From: JAHECE01 sp963780675
Lineage (GTDB): Bacteria > Actinomycetota > Actinomycetes > Actinomycetales > JAHECE01
Assembly: GCA_963780675.1 (NCBI GenBank)
Contig: CAWACR010000012.1
Span: 62,001 to 126,000, forward strand
Direction: 5' to 3'
Length of the DNA stretch: 64,000 bases
Shown: positions 11,901 to 23,533 of the stretch, one piece after another
Numbering within the stretch: position 1 is the first letter of the stretch
How the letters are laid out: every line of letters starts with the position of its first letter
Position numbers and translations under genes: made by a program
The notes under the pieces: generated by a model
The model's input: the letters and a program-made list of their open reading frames with translations, nothing else
Databases searched by the model: none
Told to the model about the DNA's origin: nothing

Positions 11901-11909
11901 GGGGCGTCC

Positions 11910-12404
11910 TCAGACGGCGGCGAAGTCGTCGTGCGGCGTCGGCGGCGGGGGCGGCGGGGGTGGGATCGTGACCCCCGGGTCCACGCCGGAGGACAGCGCC
12001 TCGGCGATCCGGTGGTGCGCGATGTCGATGGACGGCAGGAAGACGGCCAGCCACTGCCGGAACTGGGTCTCGGTCACGGAGGCGTCCTCGAGCCACACGT
12101 CGACGCACGCGACGATCTCGCCGTCGGCCGGGTCCCAGCCCCACTTGGTGATGCGCATCTGGTAGTCCAGGTTCCCGAGCACCTGCAGGACCGCCTGGCA
12201 GTGCGGGTGGTCCTTCGGGCACGAGCCGTAGCCCAGGGTGCGGATCAGGAGGAACCGGCCGTCCAGGTCGATCTGGAAGACCACCTGGTAGGAACCGAAG
12301 GTCCCGGCGAAGTTCGCCAGGACCACCGGGCGGTGGGGGTCCTGGAAGTACCGCACGTCCTGCCCGTCGAGCAGGCTCTTGAGGCGGTCGATCGTGATGC
12401 TCAC
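11910..12404 (-). CDS. YbjN-like (type III secretion chaperone-like fold) protein
   Basis: The 164-aa protein begins with a helix and an alternating strand pattern typical of YbjN/T3S-chaperone-like folds (IDRLKSLLDGQDVRYF, then strands through FLLIRTLGYG). A helix-rich C-half (RQWLAVFLPSIDIAHHRIAEAL) and an eight-proline tail follow. The assignment rests on pattern memory, not a search. The start is taken as GTG 12404 because GAAGGA is 11 nt upstream; GTG 12413 would overlap the previous stop. It may be an adaptor for the ClpB-like ATPase downstream. Confidence 0.6.
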   Translation of the reverse strand: MSITIDRLKSLLDGQDVRYFQDPHRPVVLANFAGTFGSYQVVFQIDLDGRFLLIRTLGYGSCPKDHPHCQAVLQVLGNLDYQMRITKWGWDPADGEIVACVDVWLEDASVTETQFRQWLAVFLPSIDIAHHRIAEALSSGVDPGVTIPPPPPPPPTPHDDFAAV

Positions 12405-12406
12405 CG

Positions 12407-12673
12407 CTACCACCGTCCTTCGTGGAACAGGAGTGCCGGGTCGGAGGGGGTCTCGCCGCCGAGGACCGCGGCGAACGCCGTCGTCGGCGGGGCCGCCCCG
12501 GCAGGGAGCACCGGCGGCGGAGGCGCGAACCCGGCCCAGTCGGGGGCCAGGGCCTGCATCGCGCCGGCCATGACGTGACGGTTGGTGTAGTCGACGGGCG
12601 TGGCCAGCCAGGACGGCGCCGCCGCCCGCGGCTCCTCGTAGGCGAATCCCGCCGCAAGCTCGGACACCTTCAT
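12407..12673 (-). CDS. Small hypothetical protein, first gene of the ClpB-like/WD40 operon
   Basis: An 88-aa protein (MKVSELAAGFAYEEPRAA...) with a Pro/Ala-rich middle and no recognised domain. The ATG at 12673 has GGGAGG 5 nt upstream. It is immediately followed by, and coupled to, the YbjN-like gene. Its short length and first position suggest a substrate, adaptor or regulator of the ATPase module; that is inference only. Confidence 0.65.
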   Translation of the reverse strand: MKVSELAAGFAYEEPRAAAPSWLATPVDYTNRHVMAGAMQALAPDWAGFAPPPPVLPAGAAPPTTAFAAVLGGETPSDPALLFHEGRW

Positions 12674-12768
12674 CGGGGCCTCCCGCCGTCGATGGCCCAC
12701 CTCGCGCACCGGTGCGCGACGTCGCGGGTCAACGCTATTCCGCAGTCTCGCCGGGGGAGCGCCCCTTC

Positions 12769-12791
12769 GACAGGGGCCTTTGGCCCCTGTC
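12769..12791. repeat. Hairpin with the TCGACAGGGGCCTTTGG element (copy 1)
   Basis: A 10-bp stem (12769-12778 with 12782-12791) with a TTT loop in the 261-nt gap between divergent operons. The 17-nt string at 12767-12783 recurs at 16348-16364 on the other side of carB. Apart from this hairpin the gap shows only the carB ribosome binding site. Confidence 0.7.
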
Positions 12792-12934
12792 CGATCGGCG
12801 GCGGGAGCTCGTGACCTGCGCAGGCTCGGCGACCGCGCGACACAGGTCCCGGATCGGCTCGCCGACCGCGTCCTAAGGTCGGCGCCGACGGCGACGGCGA
12901 ACGGGCGCCGCGCGCCTCGACCAAGGAGCGGCGC

Positions 12935-16209
<3,275 letters not shown>

Positions 16210-16211
16210 GC

Positions 16212-16347
16212 GGCTCGACGCACGGCGGGCCGTGGGCGTTCGACGGCGCGCAGGCCTTGCGCCAGCTCCTCGCGGCCCTCGACATGGCGCCGATCCAGGA
16301 GGCCGTGATGGTGCCGTTCGTCGACGAGCACCCGCGGGAGGGCCATC
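16212..16347 (+). pseudogene. C-terminal remnant of an NAD(P)H-dependent FMN reductase
   Basis: Just after the carB stop, one frame reads GSTHGG...ALRQLLAALDMAPIQEA, then VMVPFVDEH, which resembles the C-terminal part of the NADPH-dependent FMN reductase family. There is no start, no FMN-binding N-terminus, and it runs into a hairpin element. I read it as a fragment left by a deletion; the family match is from memory. Confidence 0.5.
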
Positions 16348-16381
16348 TCGACAGGGGCCTTTGGTCACTGTCGAGATGGCC
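16341..16381. repeat. Hairpin with the TCGACAGGGGCCTTTGG element (copy 2)
   Basis: A 14-bp inverted repeat (16341-16354 with 16368-16381) with a 13-nt loop that contains most of the 17-nt element shared with 12767-12783. It lies between carB and the NUDIX operon and could end carB transcripts. Confidence 0.75.
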
Positions 16382-16404
16382 CCTGAGTGCGGGCGAATGG
16401 GGGC

Positions 16405-16884
16405 ATGGTGGGAGGCATGGGAAGCCACGACGACGTGCCCGCATACCCGGCCCTCGGCGTCGCCGCGAAGGCGATCGTCGTGAACCCGGCCGGCGAGGTC
16501 CTCCTCATCCGCCGGTCGGAGAGATCCACGGTCGACCCCGGCCGGTGGGACCTGCCCGGCGGCAAGATGGACGACCGCGAGCGCCTGGTCGACGCACTCG
16601 TGCGGGAGGTGCGGGAGGAGACGGGCCTGGCCGTCAGCGCCGAGGACGCCGTGCCGTTCCACGTGTCCCACTTCGTCAAGGAGCCGTTCTGGGTCACCTG
16701 TGTGACGTTCCTGTGCCCCGCCTTCGCCGGTGAGGTGTCCCTGTCCGGCGAGCACGGCGCGCACCGGTGGGTGGTGCCGGGCGAGCACGCCGGCCTGCCC
16801 TACTCCCGGGCGATCGAGGAGCAGCTCGACGCGTACGCGCGCCGGCTCGGGCCACGAACGCCGGCGAGCCCCGGGACGCGGTGA
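16405..16884 (+). CDS. NUDIX hydrolase, translationally coupled to the RelA-SLOG-RyR gene
   Basis: A NUDIX fold protein of about 160 aa that cleaves nucleoside diphosphates linked to another group. The full Nudix box is present: G-x5-E-x7-REVREETGL, starting in GGKMDDRERL (near residue 52). The start is uncertain: ATG 16405 is used; ATG 16417 and GTG 16387 are alternatives, since GGAGG sits too close to 16417. The stop overlaps the start of the next gene (GTGA), so the two proteins are made together. Some NUDIX enzymes hydrolyse (p)ppGpp, which makes it a plausible partner or antidote to the synthetase-like protein downstream; that is inference. Confidence 0.88.
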   Translation: MVGGMGSHDDVPAYPALGVAAKAIVVNPAGEVLLIRRSERSTVDPGRWDLPGGKMDDRERLVDALVREVREETGLAVSAEDAVPFHVSHFVKEPFWVTCVTFLCPAFAGEVSLSGEHGAHRWVVPGEHAGLPYSRAIEEQLDAYARRLGPRTPASPGTR

Positions 16885-19355
16885 CGTCCGTGGGCGCCGA
16901 CGACCGCGCGTGGCTGGCGGACCAGGTCGAGCGCTACGAGGCCGTGCTCCCGCGGTACGAGCGGTACGCGCAGGTCCTCGACGCCGTGCTGCGGCGTGCG
17001 GTGGCGGACCTCGCGCCGCTCGCGATCGTCCAGACCCGCCGCAAGTCGGTGGCGAGCTTCGCGGAGAAGTGCCTCCGCAAGCGGGCGAAGAGGCCCGACC
17101 CGGTCGCCCAGTTCACCGACCTCGCCGGGGCCCGGGTCATCGCGCGCACCCGCTCCGAGGTGGACGCGGTGTGCCGCTTCCTCGTCGAGGACTTCGACGT
17201 CGACTGGGAGGACAGCCAGGACGCGAGCGAGCGGCTGCGGCCGAGCGAGTTCGGCTACCGCTCGGTGCACTACATCGTCTCCCTGCGCCCCGATGTCGAC
17301 TACGGCGTCCCCGTCCCGCCGGAGGTGATCGGGCTACGCGCGGAGGTCCAGGCCCGCACCATCACCGAGCACGCCTACAGCGACTTCGCCCACGACCTCA
17401 CCTACAAGGGCGCCTTCGAGCTGCCGTCGGCCTGGCGTCGCGAGCTCGCCGGGGCGGCGGCCACCCTCGAGGAGGTCGACGGCGTCTTCACGCGCGTCGA
17501 GAAGGGCCTGCGGGAGTACGCCTCGGCCTACGGCCGCTACCTCCCGGACGCGGACGTGGCGGCGGAGATCGACCGGCTCGCGATCGTCCTCGAGCACGAC
17601 CGGCGCAACGCCGACCTCGCGGGCCGCCTCGCCCGGCTCGCGATGGTGCGCGGCGACTGGGCCCTCGTGGTGCGAACGCTCACACCGATCGTGACTGCCG
17701 ATCCCGACCGGGCGCCGTCGCCCGTCCTGCGTGACCTCGGGACGGCCCTGTGCAAGCTCCACGGCACCCGTCCCGGCGAGCCCGAGTACCGCACGGGCCA
17801 GGCCTACCTCGAGCGCGCGAGCGCGTCCGGCGACGTCGACGCGATCTGCTCGTTCGCCGGCACCTGGAAGGGGGTCGACGACGGCCGCGCCCGGGACCTC
17901 TACCGGCGCGCCTTCGACCTCGACCCGACCAACCCCTACCCGCTCGGGAACTACCTCGAGCTGCAGCTCGACCGGGAGCCGGGCCTCGTCGACTCCCTCC
18001 GCCCCGTGCTCCGCCAGAGCGTCGAACGGTGCCGGCACCAGGTCGACGCGGGGGTCAACCTGCCGTGGGCGCTCTTCGACCTCGCCCGCTTCCACCTCCT
18101 CCTGGGCGAGCCCTACGAGGCCCTCGACCACCTCGCGGCCGCGGTGGACGCCAGCGGCGCGGCCTGGGTGCTCGAGACCGCGCTCGCGTCGTTGGAGCGT
18201 CTCACCCGCTCCCTGCGCGAGGAGGGGGTGGAGTGGGCGCGAGTCCTCCTGCTCCTCGCCCTGGCGTCGCGGTTCGACGACGACGGCGCCCGCGACCGCC
18301 TGAGAGCGCTCGCCACCGTCGGAGCGGCCCCCTTGGCCGGCCCCGTGGTGGTCGTGGCCGGCGGGACCGACCCGCGGGTGCAGGCCCGGATGGCCACCTA
18401 CCGCGACCTGCTCCGGACGGCCCTGGCCGACGTCCGCGGCACGGTCCTGTCCGGCGGGACCACGCAGGGGATCTGCGGGATCGTCGGCGACCTGGGGCGG
18501 GAGCGGGGCGAGGACCTCCGCACGGTGGGCTACCTGCCCCACCTGCTCCCGGCGGACGCCACACCCGACCTCGACTACGACGAGATCCGGCAGACGGGAG
18601 GGCACTCCTTCAGCCCGGCCGAACCACTGCAGAACTGGACCGACCTGATCGCCTCCGGGATCCCGCCGTCGTCGGTGCGGGTGCTCGGCGTGGGCGGCGG
18701 CCGGATCGCCGCCGCGGAGTACCGGATCGCGCTGGCGCTGGGGGCGACCGTCGGGCTCGTCGCGGACAGCGGGCGCGAGGCCGGGCGGCTGCTGGGGGAG
18801 GAGCGCTGGGCGGGCCGTGGGGCGGTGCGGCTCCCGGCCGACGGCGAGACCCTGCGCGCGTTCCTCGCGCCGCCGACGGGCGCCCTGCCGGAGGCGACTC
18901 GCGAGCGGGTGGCGCGCGCGGTCCACGAGGCGTACCGGCGCGAGCGCCTGCGGGTCCCGGTGACCGGCGACCCGGCGCTCGCCGACTGGGAGGACCTGCC
19001 CGGCGACCTGCGGGCCTCGAACCTCGCCCAGGCGGACGCCATCGGCGCCAAGGTCACTCGCGTGGGGTGCGTCATCGTGCCTGCGGACGCGCCGGGCGAG
19101 GTCGCGACCCTTGCCCCCGGGGAGGTCGAGATGCTCGCCGAGGCCGAGCACGGGCGGTTCGTCGCCGAGCGACTGCTGGCCGGGTGGGTGCTGGGTGAGG
19201 TGCGCGACGTCGAGCGGCGCACGAGCCCGTACCTCGTCGAGTGGGCCGTGCTGCCGGAGGGCATCCGGGACCGGGACCGCGAGGCGGTCCGGGACATCCC
19301 CGACCGGCTGGCTGAGGTCGGGCTGGGGCTGCGGCGCGCGACGGCGCCGGGCTGA
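16881..19355 (+). CDS. RelA/SpoT synthetase-TPR-SLOG-RyR fusion, putative nucleotide-signalling effector
   Basis: The 824-aa protein combines four modules. A RelA/SpoT-type (p)ppGpp synthetase domain (about 25-180) keeps the key elements: RRKSVASFAEKCLRK, FTDLAGARVI with the metal-binding Asp, EFGYRSVHYIV, and EVQARTITEHAYSDF with the catalytic Glu. A helical TPR-like region (about 230-470) holds YRRAFDLDPTNPYPLGNYLE. A SLOG-like Rossmann domain (about 480-650) has VVVVAGGTDP, VLSGGTTQGICG and VLGVGGG. A C-terminal RyR domain (about 700-815) has NLAQADAIGAKV, AEHGRFVAERLLAGW and SPYLVEW. SLOG and RyR domains are known from nucleotide-dependent conflict systems. GTG 16881 overlaps the NUDIX stop by 4 nt. 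The protein is cytoplasmic; no hydrolase (HD) domain is present. Confidence 0.85.
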   Translation: MTSVGADDRAWLADQVERYEAVLPRYERYAQVLDAVLRRAVADLAPLAIVQTRRKSVASFAEKCLRKRAKRPDPVAQFTDLAGARVIARTRSEVDAVCRFLVEDFDVDWEDSQDASERLRPSEFGYRSVHYIVSLRPDVDYGVPVPPEVIGLRAEVQARTITEHAYSDFAHDLTYKGAFELPSAWRRELAGAAATLEEVDGVFTRVEKGLREYASAYGRYLPDADVAAEIDRLAIVLEHDRRNADLAGRLARLAMVRGDWALVVRTLTPIVTADPDRAPSPVLRDLGTALCKLHGTRPGEPEYRTGQAYLERASASGDVDAICSFAGTWKGVDDGRARDLYRRAFDLDPTNPYPLGNYLELQLDREPGLVDSLRPVLRQSVERCRHQVDAGVNLPWALFDLARFHLLLGEPYEALDHLAAAVDASGAAWVLETALASLERLTRSLREEGVEWARVLLLLALASRFDDDGARDRLRALATVGAAPLAGPVVVVAGGTDPRVQARMATYRDLLRTALADVRGTVLSGGTTQGICGIVGDLGRERGEDLRTVGYLPHLLPADATPDLDYDEIRQTGGHSFSPAEPLQNWTDLIASGIPPSSVRVLGVGGGRIAAAEYRIALALGATVGLVADSGREAGRLLGEERWAGRGAVRLPADGETLRAFLAPPTGALPEATRERVARAVHEAYRRERLRVPVTGDPALADWEDLPGDLRASNLAQADAIGAKVTRVGCVIVPADAPGEVATLAPGEVEMLAEAEHGRFVAERLLAGWVLGEVRDVERRTSPYLVEWAVLPEGIRDRDREAVRDIPDRLAEVGLGLRRATAPG

Positions 19356-19400
19356 GCCCGGGGGAGCGGGCCGGGGCGGAGCGGGCCGGGAGGCGGAGCG

Positions 19401-19757
19401 ATGGGGCTGGACACGTGGGCGATGCGGGGTCCGGAGACGCGGCCCACCGCGGAGGACCTCGCCGCGTTCGATGCCGCCGGGGTGCGGCTGTGCGAGTGCG
19501 ACGGCGAGGCGACGTTCCGCGGCAAGGTGCACTGGGAGGCCGTGGACGAGGCGACCGGGGAGATCCTGCCGCCCGAAGGGATGTGGACCCCGCCCGCGGT
19601 GGTGCGGCGGATGGCGGACCAGCTCGAGGTGGCCGACCCGTTCGAGATCGCGGACCGCATGGGCGGCCCCGTCGACCACGTCGAGCGCGAGCTTCGGGAG
19701 CTCGCCCGGTTCTTCCGCGTCTGCGCGGAACGGGATCTGGGGCTGCTCGGGGCGTGA
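19401..19757 (+). CDS. Small hypothetical protein after the RelA-SLOG-RyR gene
   Basis: A 118-aa acidic protein with no recognised domain. A short N-terminal strand region (VRLCECDGEATFRGKVHWEA) is followed by helices (VVRRMADQLEVADPFEIADRM, VERELRELARFFRVCAE). The ATG at 19401 has a GGAGGCGGAG-type ribosome binding site. It lies 45 nt after the preceding gene, with a GAGCGGGCCGGG sequence repeated in the gap, and ends before a terminator. It is probably the third gene of the NUDIX operon. Confidence 0.7.
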   Translation: MGLDTWAMRGPETRPTAEDLAAFDAAGVRLCECDGEATFRGKVHWEAVDEATGEILPPEGMWTPPAVVRRMADQLEVADPFEIADRMGGPVDHVERELRELARFFRVCAERDLGLLGA

Positions 19758-19775
19758 GGAACCCCGACGGCGGAC

Positions 19776-19800
19776 CCCGGTCGGCGGAGCGCCGACCGGG
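19776..19800. terminator. Bidirectional hairpin terminator
   Basis: A perfect 11-bp stem (19776-19786 with 19790-19800) with a GAG loop between the converging 118-aa protein gene and the pentapeptide-repeat gene. Confidence 0.8.
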
Positions 19801-19807
19801 CGAGCGC

Positions 19808-21503
19808 TCAGGGCGCGTCGGCCGGTGGGGTGACGAGGGCCCGGATCGTCTCCGTCGCGTCGGCGAAGCCCGCCGACCCGCCGTCGACCCTGGTCTGATC
19901 GACGGGTGCGCTCGCCGGGCACGGCCCGGGGGAGGAGCCCTCGACCCGGCCGGACCAGACCTCGGCGCCGCTGTCCGCGGCGAGGACGCGGACGTCCCGC
20001 CAGTGGACGTACCGGGTGATCGGTGAGCCACCGGAGTACGCGCACTCCTCCACCGCCTCCTCCTGCTCGTCCCCGACGCACGCGACGAGGTCGGTGAAGC
20101 GGGTGGCCATCGGCTCCCAGCCGGCCTCCACGGGTCCGTCCGACCAGTCGTCGGGCCGGCCCGAGGCGTCCACGGCCACGATCGGATGGAAGCCGGCGAC
20201 GGCGACGCCGCCCGGCGGGGCGAGGGCCAGCGTCCCTCCGGTGCAGACGGCGCCGGCGGCCGCGAGCACGGCGTCGCGGTCCTCCAGCCTGATCTCCCCG
20301 ACGGAGAGTGCCCACGGCAGGCCCGCATCGTCCGTGCCGAGGAGCGCCGCGAGCGCCGGGTCGGACAGGCCGGTCGCCCCGGACAGGTCGGTCCGGTCCA
20401 GGACGGCGCCCGTGAGCGCGGCGTCGGTGAGGGTCGCGTCCGTCAGATCGGCCCCGACGAGGGCGGCCTTGCGCAGGTCGGCGCCCGTCAGATCGGCTCC
20501 GGTCAGGATCGCGCCCGAGAGGTCCGCGCCGGCGAGCTCAGCCCCGGCGAGGTCCGCCCCCGCGAGGTCGCACCCCGCGAGGTCCCCACCCGGCACCTGG
20601 TTCGTGGTGCACAGGCGCAGGGCGCCGATCACGCTGATCGAGAGAACGACGAGTCCGGCGACCGCGAGGCCGGCGAGCACGATCCTCGCTAGCCGCCGAC
20701 CCGCCGTGGTCGTGCCGGTCGCCCAGGCCTGTCGCCACCCAGTAGACGATGACGGGCAGGATCAGAACGGCTGTCCAGACGAGCGGCCAGATGGTGCTGC
20801 TCTCGGTCCACGCGATGACGCCGGCGCCGATGCCGAGGATCAGCAGCACCACCACCCACCACGGGGTGAGCTTCCGGTGAGGGTGCGACCCCGGGGGCCG
20901 GTAGGGGGTCGGCCGGCGGGAGCGGTCGGGACGAGGGGTCCTCCTCCGGTCGTGTCGGTCGCGTCCCCGGGTGGACACGACGACGACAAGGACGGCGACG
21001 GCGACGGCGGCAACGACCGCGAGGGCCAGGGGCGCGGACGGCAGCTCCCGGTCAGCGATGAGGTCCGCGACGAGCTCGGCGGTCTCCTCCGGGCTCTGCC
21101 CGTACAGCCACATCGGTGCGGCGAACCCCCAGGCCAGGGCGACCACGCCCAGCGTGGAAGCGCCGGCGCGGGACCATCGCGGCGTCCCGTGCAGCCGCGT
21201 GGCCGTCACGAACAGCCAGAGGGCGCTGAGGGCCCACGGCACGGACCACCACCACCGGCCCGCGTACTCGGCCTGCGCGCCGGCGGCGGCGAGACCGGTC
21301 AGGCTCAGGGTCGCCACTGCCAGGGCCCAACCGGGGTGGTCCGACGCCGCGAGGGCGACCGCGCCATGGATGCCGAGGATCGCGGCCAGCACCACGAGCG
21401 CCGTCCAGAGGCTCCCGGCGGCGCGGCCCAGGACCATGCAGAGGGCGACCACCCCGCCGAGGTAGACCACGGCGACGACGAGTCCGCGTGACCTCTGTGC
21501 CAC
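19808..21503 (-). CDS. Membrane protein fused to a pentapeptide-repeat domain (one frame break)
   Basis: The N-terminal half (about 1-255) has around seven membrane segments. The second part has one membrane anchor (IVLAGLAVAGLVVLSISVIG), then about fourteen A(D/N)LxG-type pentapeptides (GADLAGAELAGADLSGA...) that should form a right-handed beta-helix, then a C-terminal globular domain (about 400-564). An extra base near 20735, in the quadruplet GTGG, separates the two halves; without it the frame is continuous (564 aa). GTG 21503 has GGAGG 6 nt upstream. Function unknown; pentapeptide helices usually mediate protein contacts, here probably outside the membrane. Confidence 0.75.
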
Positions 21504-21628
21504 GACGCACCTCCATGCCCCTCCCGATCACGGTACTGCGGAGGGGCGGGGGTGGCGGGGGTCTTCGGGCCTTCGCCGGGAGAGGGGACGGAGCAGTGCC
21601 GTCCGGAGCTGCCGCAGTGCCGTCCGGG

Positions 21629-22156
21629 TCAGTGCCGGAACGTCGGCGTGAGCGTGGCGCGGGCCAGGGTGTGGAACAGGGCGACGAAGGACGCCTTCGT
21701 CGGGGTCTCGTCGGGTTCGAGGTCGAGGGTGTCGACGTCGAGGGCGTGCACCGCGAGGACGTACCGGTGCGCGCGGTCACCCTGCGGCGGGTCCGCGCCC
21801 TCGTAGGCGTGCGCACCGCCGTCGGTCTTGAGGTGGAAGGCCGCGCCGTGGAGGCTGATGTCGCTCTCGCCGGCGCCGCGCTCGAGCTCGGTCTGCGTGA
21901 CGTCGAGGTCGGTGACCGCCCAGTGCCAGTAGCCCGCGGGCGTCGGGGCGTCGGGATCGAAGCAGGTGAGCAGGAAGCTGCGGGTGGCGCGCGGGAAGCC
22001 GGACCAGCGCAGGTGGGGGGAGACGTTCCCGCCGGCGAGGGAGAACTCGGCGTCCATCGGCTCGCCGTCGGCGACGTCGTTGCTCATCAGGGTGAACGAC
22101 GGGACGCGGGGGAGGAGCGAGTAGGGCTCAGGTGCGACGGGGCGCGTGAGGTCCAT
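21629..22156 (-). CDS. YbhB/YbcL-type PEBP family protein
   Basis: The 175-aa protein has the phosphatidylethanolamine-binding/Raf-kinase-inhibitor-like fold signatures: GGNVSPHLRWSGFP, CFDPDAPTP, GYWHWAVTDL and HRYVLAVHAL, which line the anion-binding pocket. The function in bacteria is unclear. There is no signal peptide. ATG 22156 is used; GTG 22183 is an alternative, and neither has a strong ribosome binding site. Confidence 0.9.
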   Translation of the reverse strand: MDLTRPVAPEPYSLLPRVPSFTLMSNDVADGEPMDAEFSLAGGNVSPHLRWSGFPRATRSFLLTCFDPDAPTPAGYWHWAVTDLDVTQTELERGAGESDISLHGAAFHLKTDGGAHAYEGADPPQGDRAHRYVLAVHALDVDTLDLEPDETPTKASFVALFHTLARATLTPTFRH

Positions 22157-22202
22157 GCGGCAAGCCTGGCACCCTGGGCGCACCCTCGCCTCCGGAAGCC
22201 GC

Positions 22203-23264
22203 TCAACACTCCGAGGGATCGCCGTTCACGCCGGGGAAGCCGAGCCAGGCCCAGGCCGCGTCCCGCAACGCGGCCACGAACGCGTCCCTCGACTCCGGCC
22301 GGTCCGCGCACAGCGAGTCGGCGAGCGCCCGGACCTCGAGCCAGCGGCGCTGCGTCTGGGCCGTGATGTGCGCGAGCGAGGCCTCGTCGGGCTCCAGGCC
22401 CCCGGTGACCAGGGCGGCGAGGTTCGGCCGGCCCGCCGCCACGTCGTTCGCCACGTCGACGACGTCGTCGATCCAGCCGTAGAGAGCGCCGATGGGCTCG
22501 GCGGCGGCGACCAGGCGCCGCGCCCGGGTCTCGTCGATCCCTGCCGAGACCGCCGCGAGAGCGAGGGTCACGGCGAACGTGGCCACCGAGAGCATGGTCC
22601 TGCTCTCCGCGACCTCCTCCGACCGACGAGGTCCGAGCGTGAGCAGCTGGCGCCGGTACGCCTCACGGACCGTCCCCGCGGCGAGGTTCGCGAGCGGCCC
22701 GCCGTGGCGCTCCTGGGCCTCGCCGAGCCAGCGCGCGACCGAACCCGCGGCGTCGTGCGTCAACGCGATCACCGGGTGGCCGGTCTCGGGCGGCGGCGGG
22801 GGCCTACCGGGCAGCGCCGCGACGAGCGCGTCGAGGTAGGGGACGGTCGCGGGCAGGAGCTCGGGCGTCTCGTCGCAGATGCCGTCGAAGCACGTCACGA
22901 AGACGTTCACCAGGCGGCCGGCGGCGAGGTCGGTCGGATCGCCCGTCGTGCCGAGCGCCGTCCGCGCGACGCGGATGATCGTCTCGCCGAACAGCGCCGA
23001 GCGCGCCAGCGCATGCACGAAGTCGAAGCGCGCGTCCTCCACGGAGAGCGCTTCCGCCGCGGCGAGAGACCCCGCCCGCCACCACGTCCCGCCCTGGTCG
23101 TCGCGCCGGAGCGTCGTCGTCGCAGAGGCGAGGGAGGCCGCGTGGCGAGCGATGCCGGAGTCCGAGGGGATCCGCTCCCCGGACTCCAGCACGCCGCGCC
23201 ACGCAGCCTCCCTGCGCAGCGTGTCGGCGCTCAGGCGGACGTCACCAGCCGCCGCCGCCACCAC
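22203..23264 (-). CDS. Class I isoprenoid synthase-like enzyme
   Basis: An all-helical protein of about 353 aa with two acidic motifs placed as in class I terpenoid/prenyl synthases: CFDGICDE near residue 130, and DDVVDVANDVAAGRPN near 270, which could bind the diphosphate-magnesium cluster. The first motif departs from the usual DDxxD, so activity is uncertain. The N-terminus overlaps the end of the Gly-rich 96-aa gene; GTG 23264 is used because GGAGGAGG precedes it. It is the last gene of a compact four-gene operon. Confidence 0.6.
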   Translation of the reverse strand: MVAAAAGDVRLSADTLRREAAWRGVLESGERIPSDSGIARHAASLASATTTLRRDDQGGTWWRAGSLAAAEALSVEDARFDFVHALARSALFGETIIRVARTALGTTGDPTDLAAGRLVNVFVTCFDGICDETPELLPATVPYLDALVAALPGRPPPPPETGHPVIALTHDAAGSVARWLGEAQERHGGPLANLAAGTVREAYRRQLLTLGPRRSEEVAESRTMLSVATFAVTLALAAVSAGIDETRARRLVAAAEPIGALYGWIDDVVDVANDVAAGRPNLAALVTGGLEPDEASLAHITAQTQRRWLEVRALADSLCADRPESRDAFVAALRDAAWAWLGFPGVNGDPSEC

Positions 23265-23532
23265 CGCTGCTGCCGCCTCCTCCGCTGCTCGCGGGGTTGA
23301 GGCAGATCGTCTGGATCGTGCCGGAGTGCGCCGCGCGGTCGATGTGGAAGTTCCTCGACACGTAGCCGCTCGAGCCGACGTTGACGATGTAGCCGGTGTA
23401 GACGTCGTCGATGATGGCGATGAACTGCCCGTTGGAGTCGGTGTAGAAGGTGGAGACCCCGTCGGAGATCCACCCGGTGATGCTCGAGCCGCTCGAGCAG
23501 CTCGTGAGACGCAGCGTCACTGCCCAGGCCAT
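23242..23532 (-). CDS. Small protein with beta-sandwich core and Gly/Ser tail
   Basis: A 96-aa protein: a core of predicted strands (VSTFYTDSNGQFIAIIDDVY, YIVNVGSSGYVSRNFHID) with a carboxypeptidase-regulatory/prealbumin-like feel, then a flexible SSGGGG-type tail ending in Trp. ATG 23532 follows a GGAGG site and is 1 nt past the previous stop. No signal peptide. Its tail resembles that of an exposed or packaged structural protein; function unknown. Confidence 0.7.
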   Translation of the reverse strand: MAWAVTLRLTSCSSGSSITGWISDGVSTFYTDSNGQFIAIIDDVYTGYIVNVGSSGYVSRNFHIDRAAHSGTIQTICLNPASSGGGGSSGGGGGGW

Positions 23533-23533
23533 C

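Noticed and set aside
9813..12578. A 921-aa open frame on the plus strand opposite the AAA+ gene
   Set aside because: It mirrors the codon pattern of the minus-strand ATPase, is rich in Arg/Gly/Asp/Leu without domains, and the AAA+ gene has intact motifs. Such antisense frames are common at this GC content.
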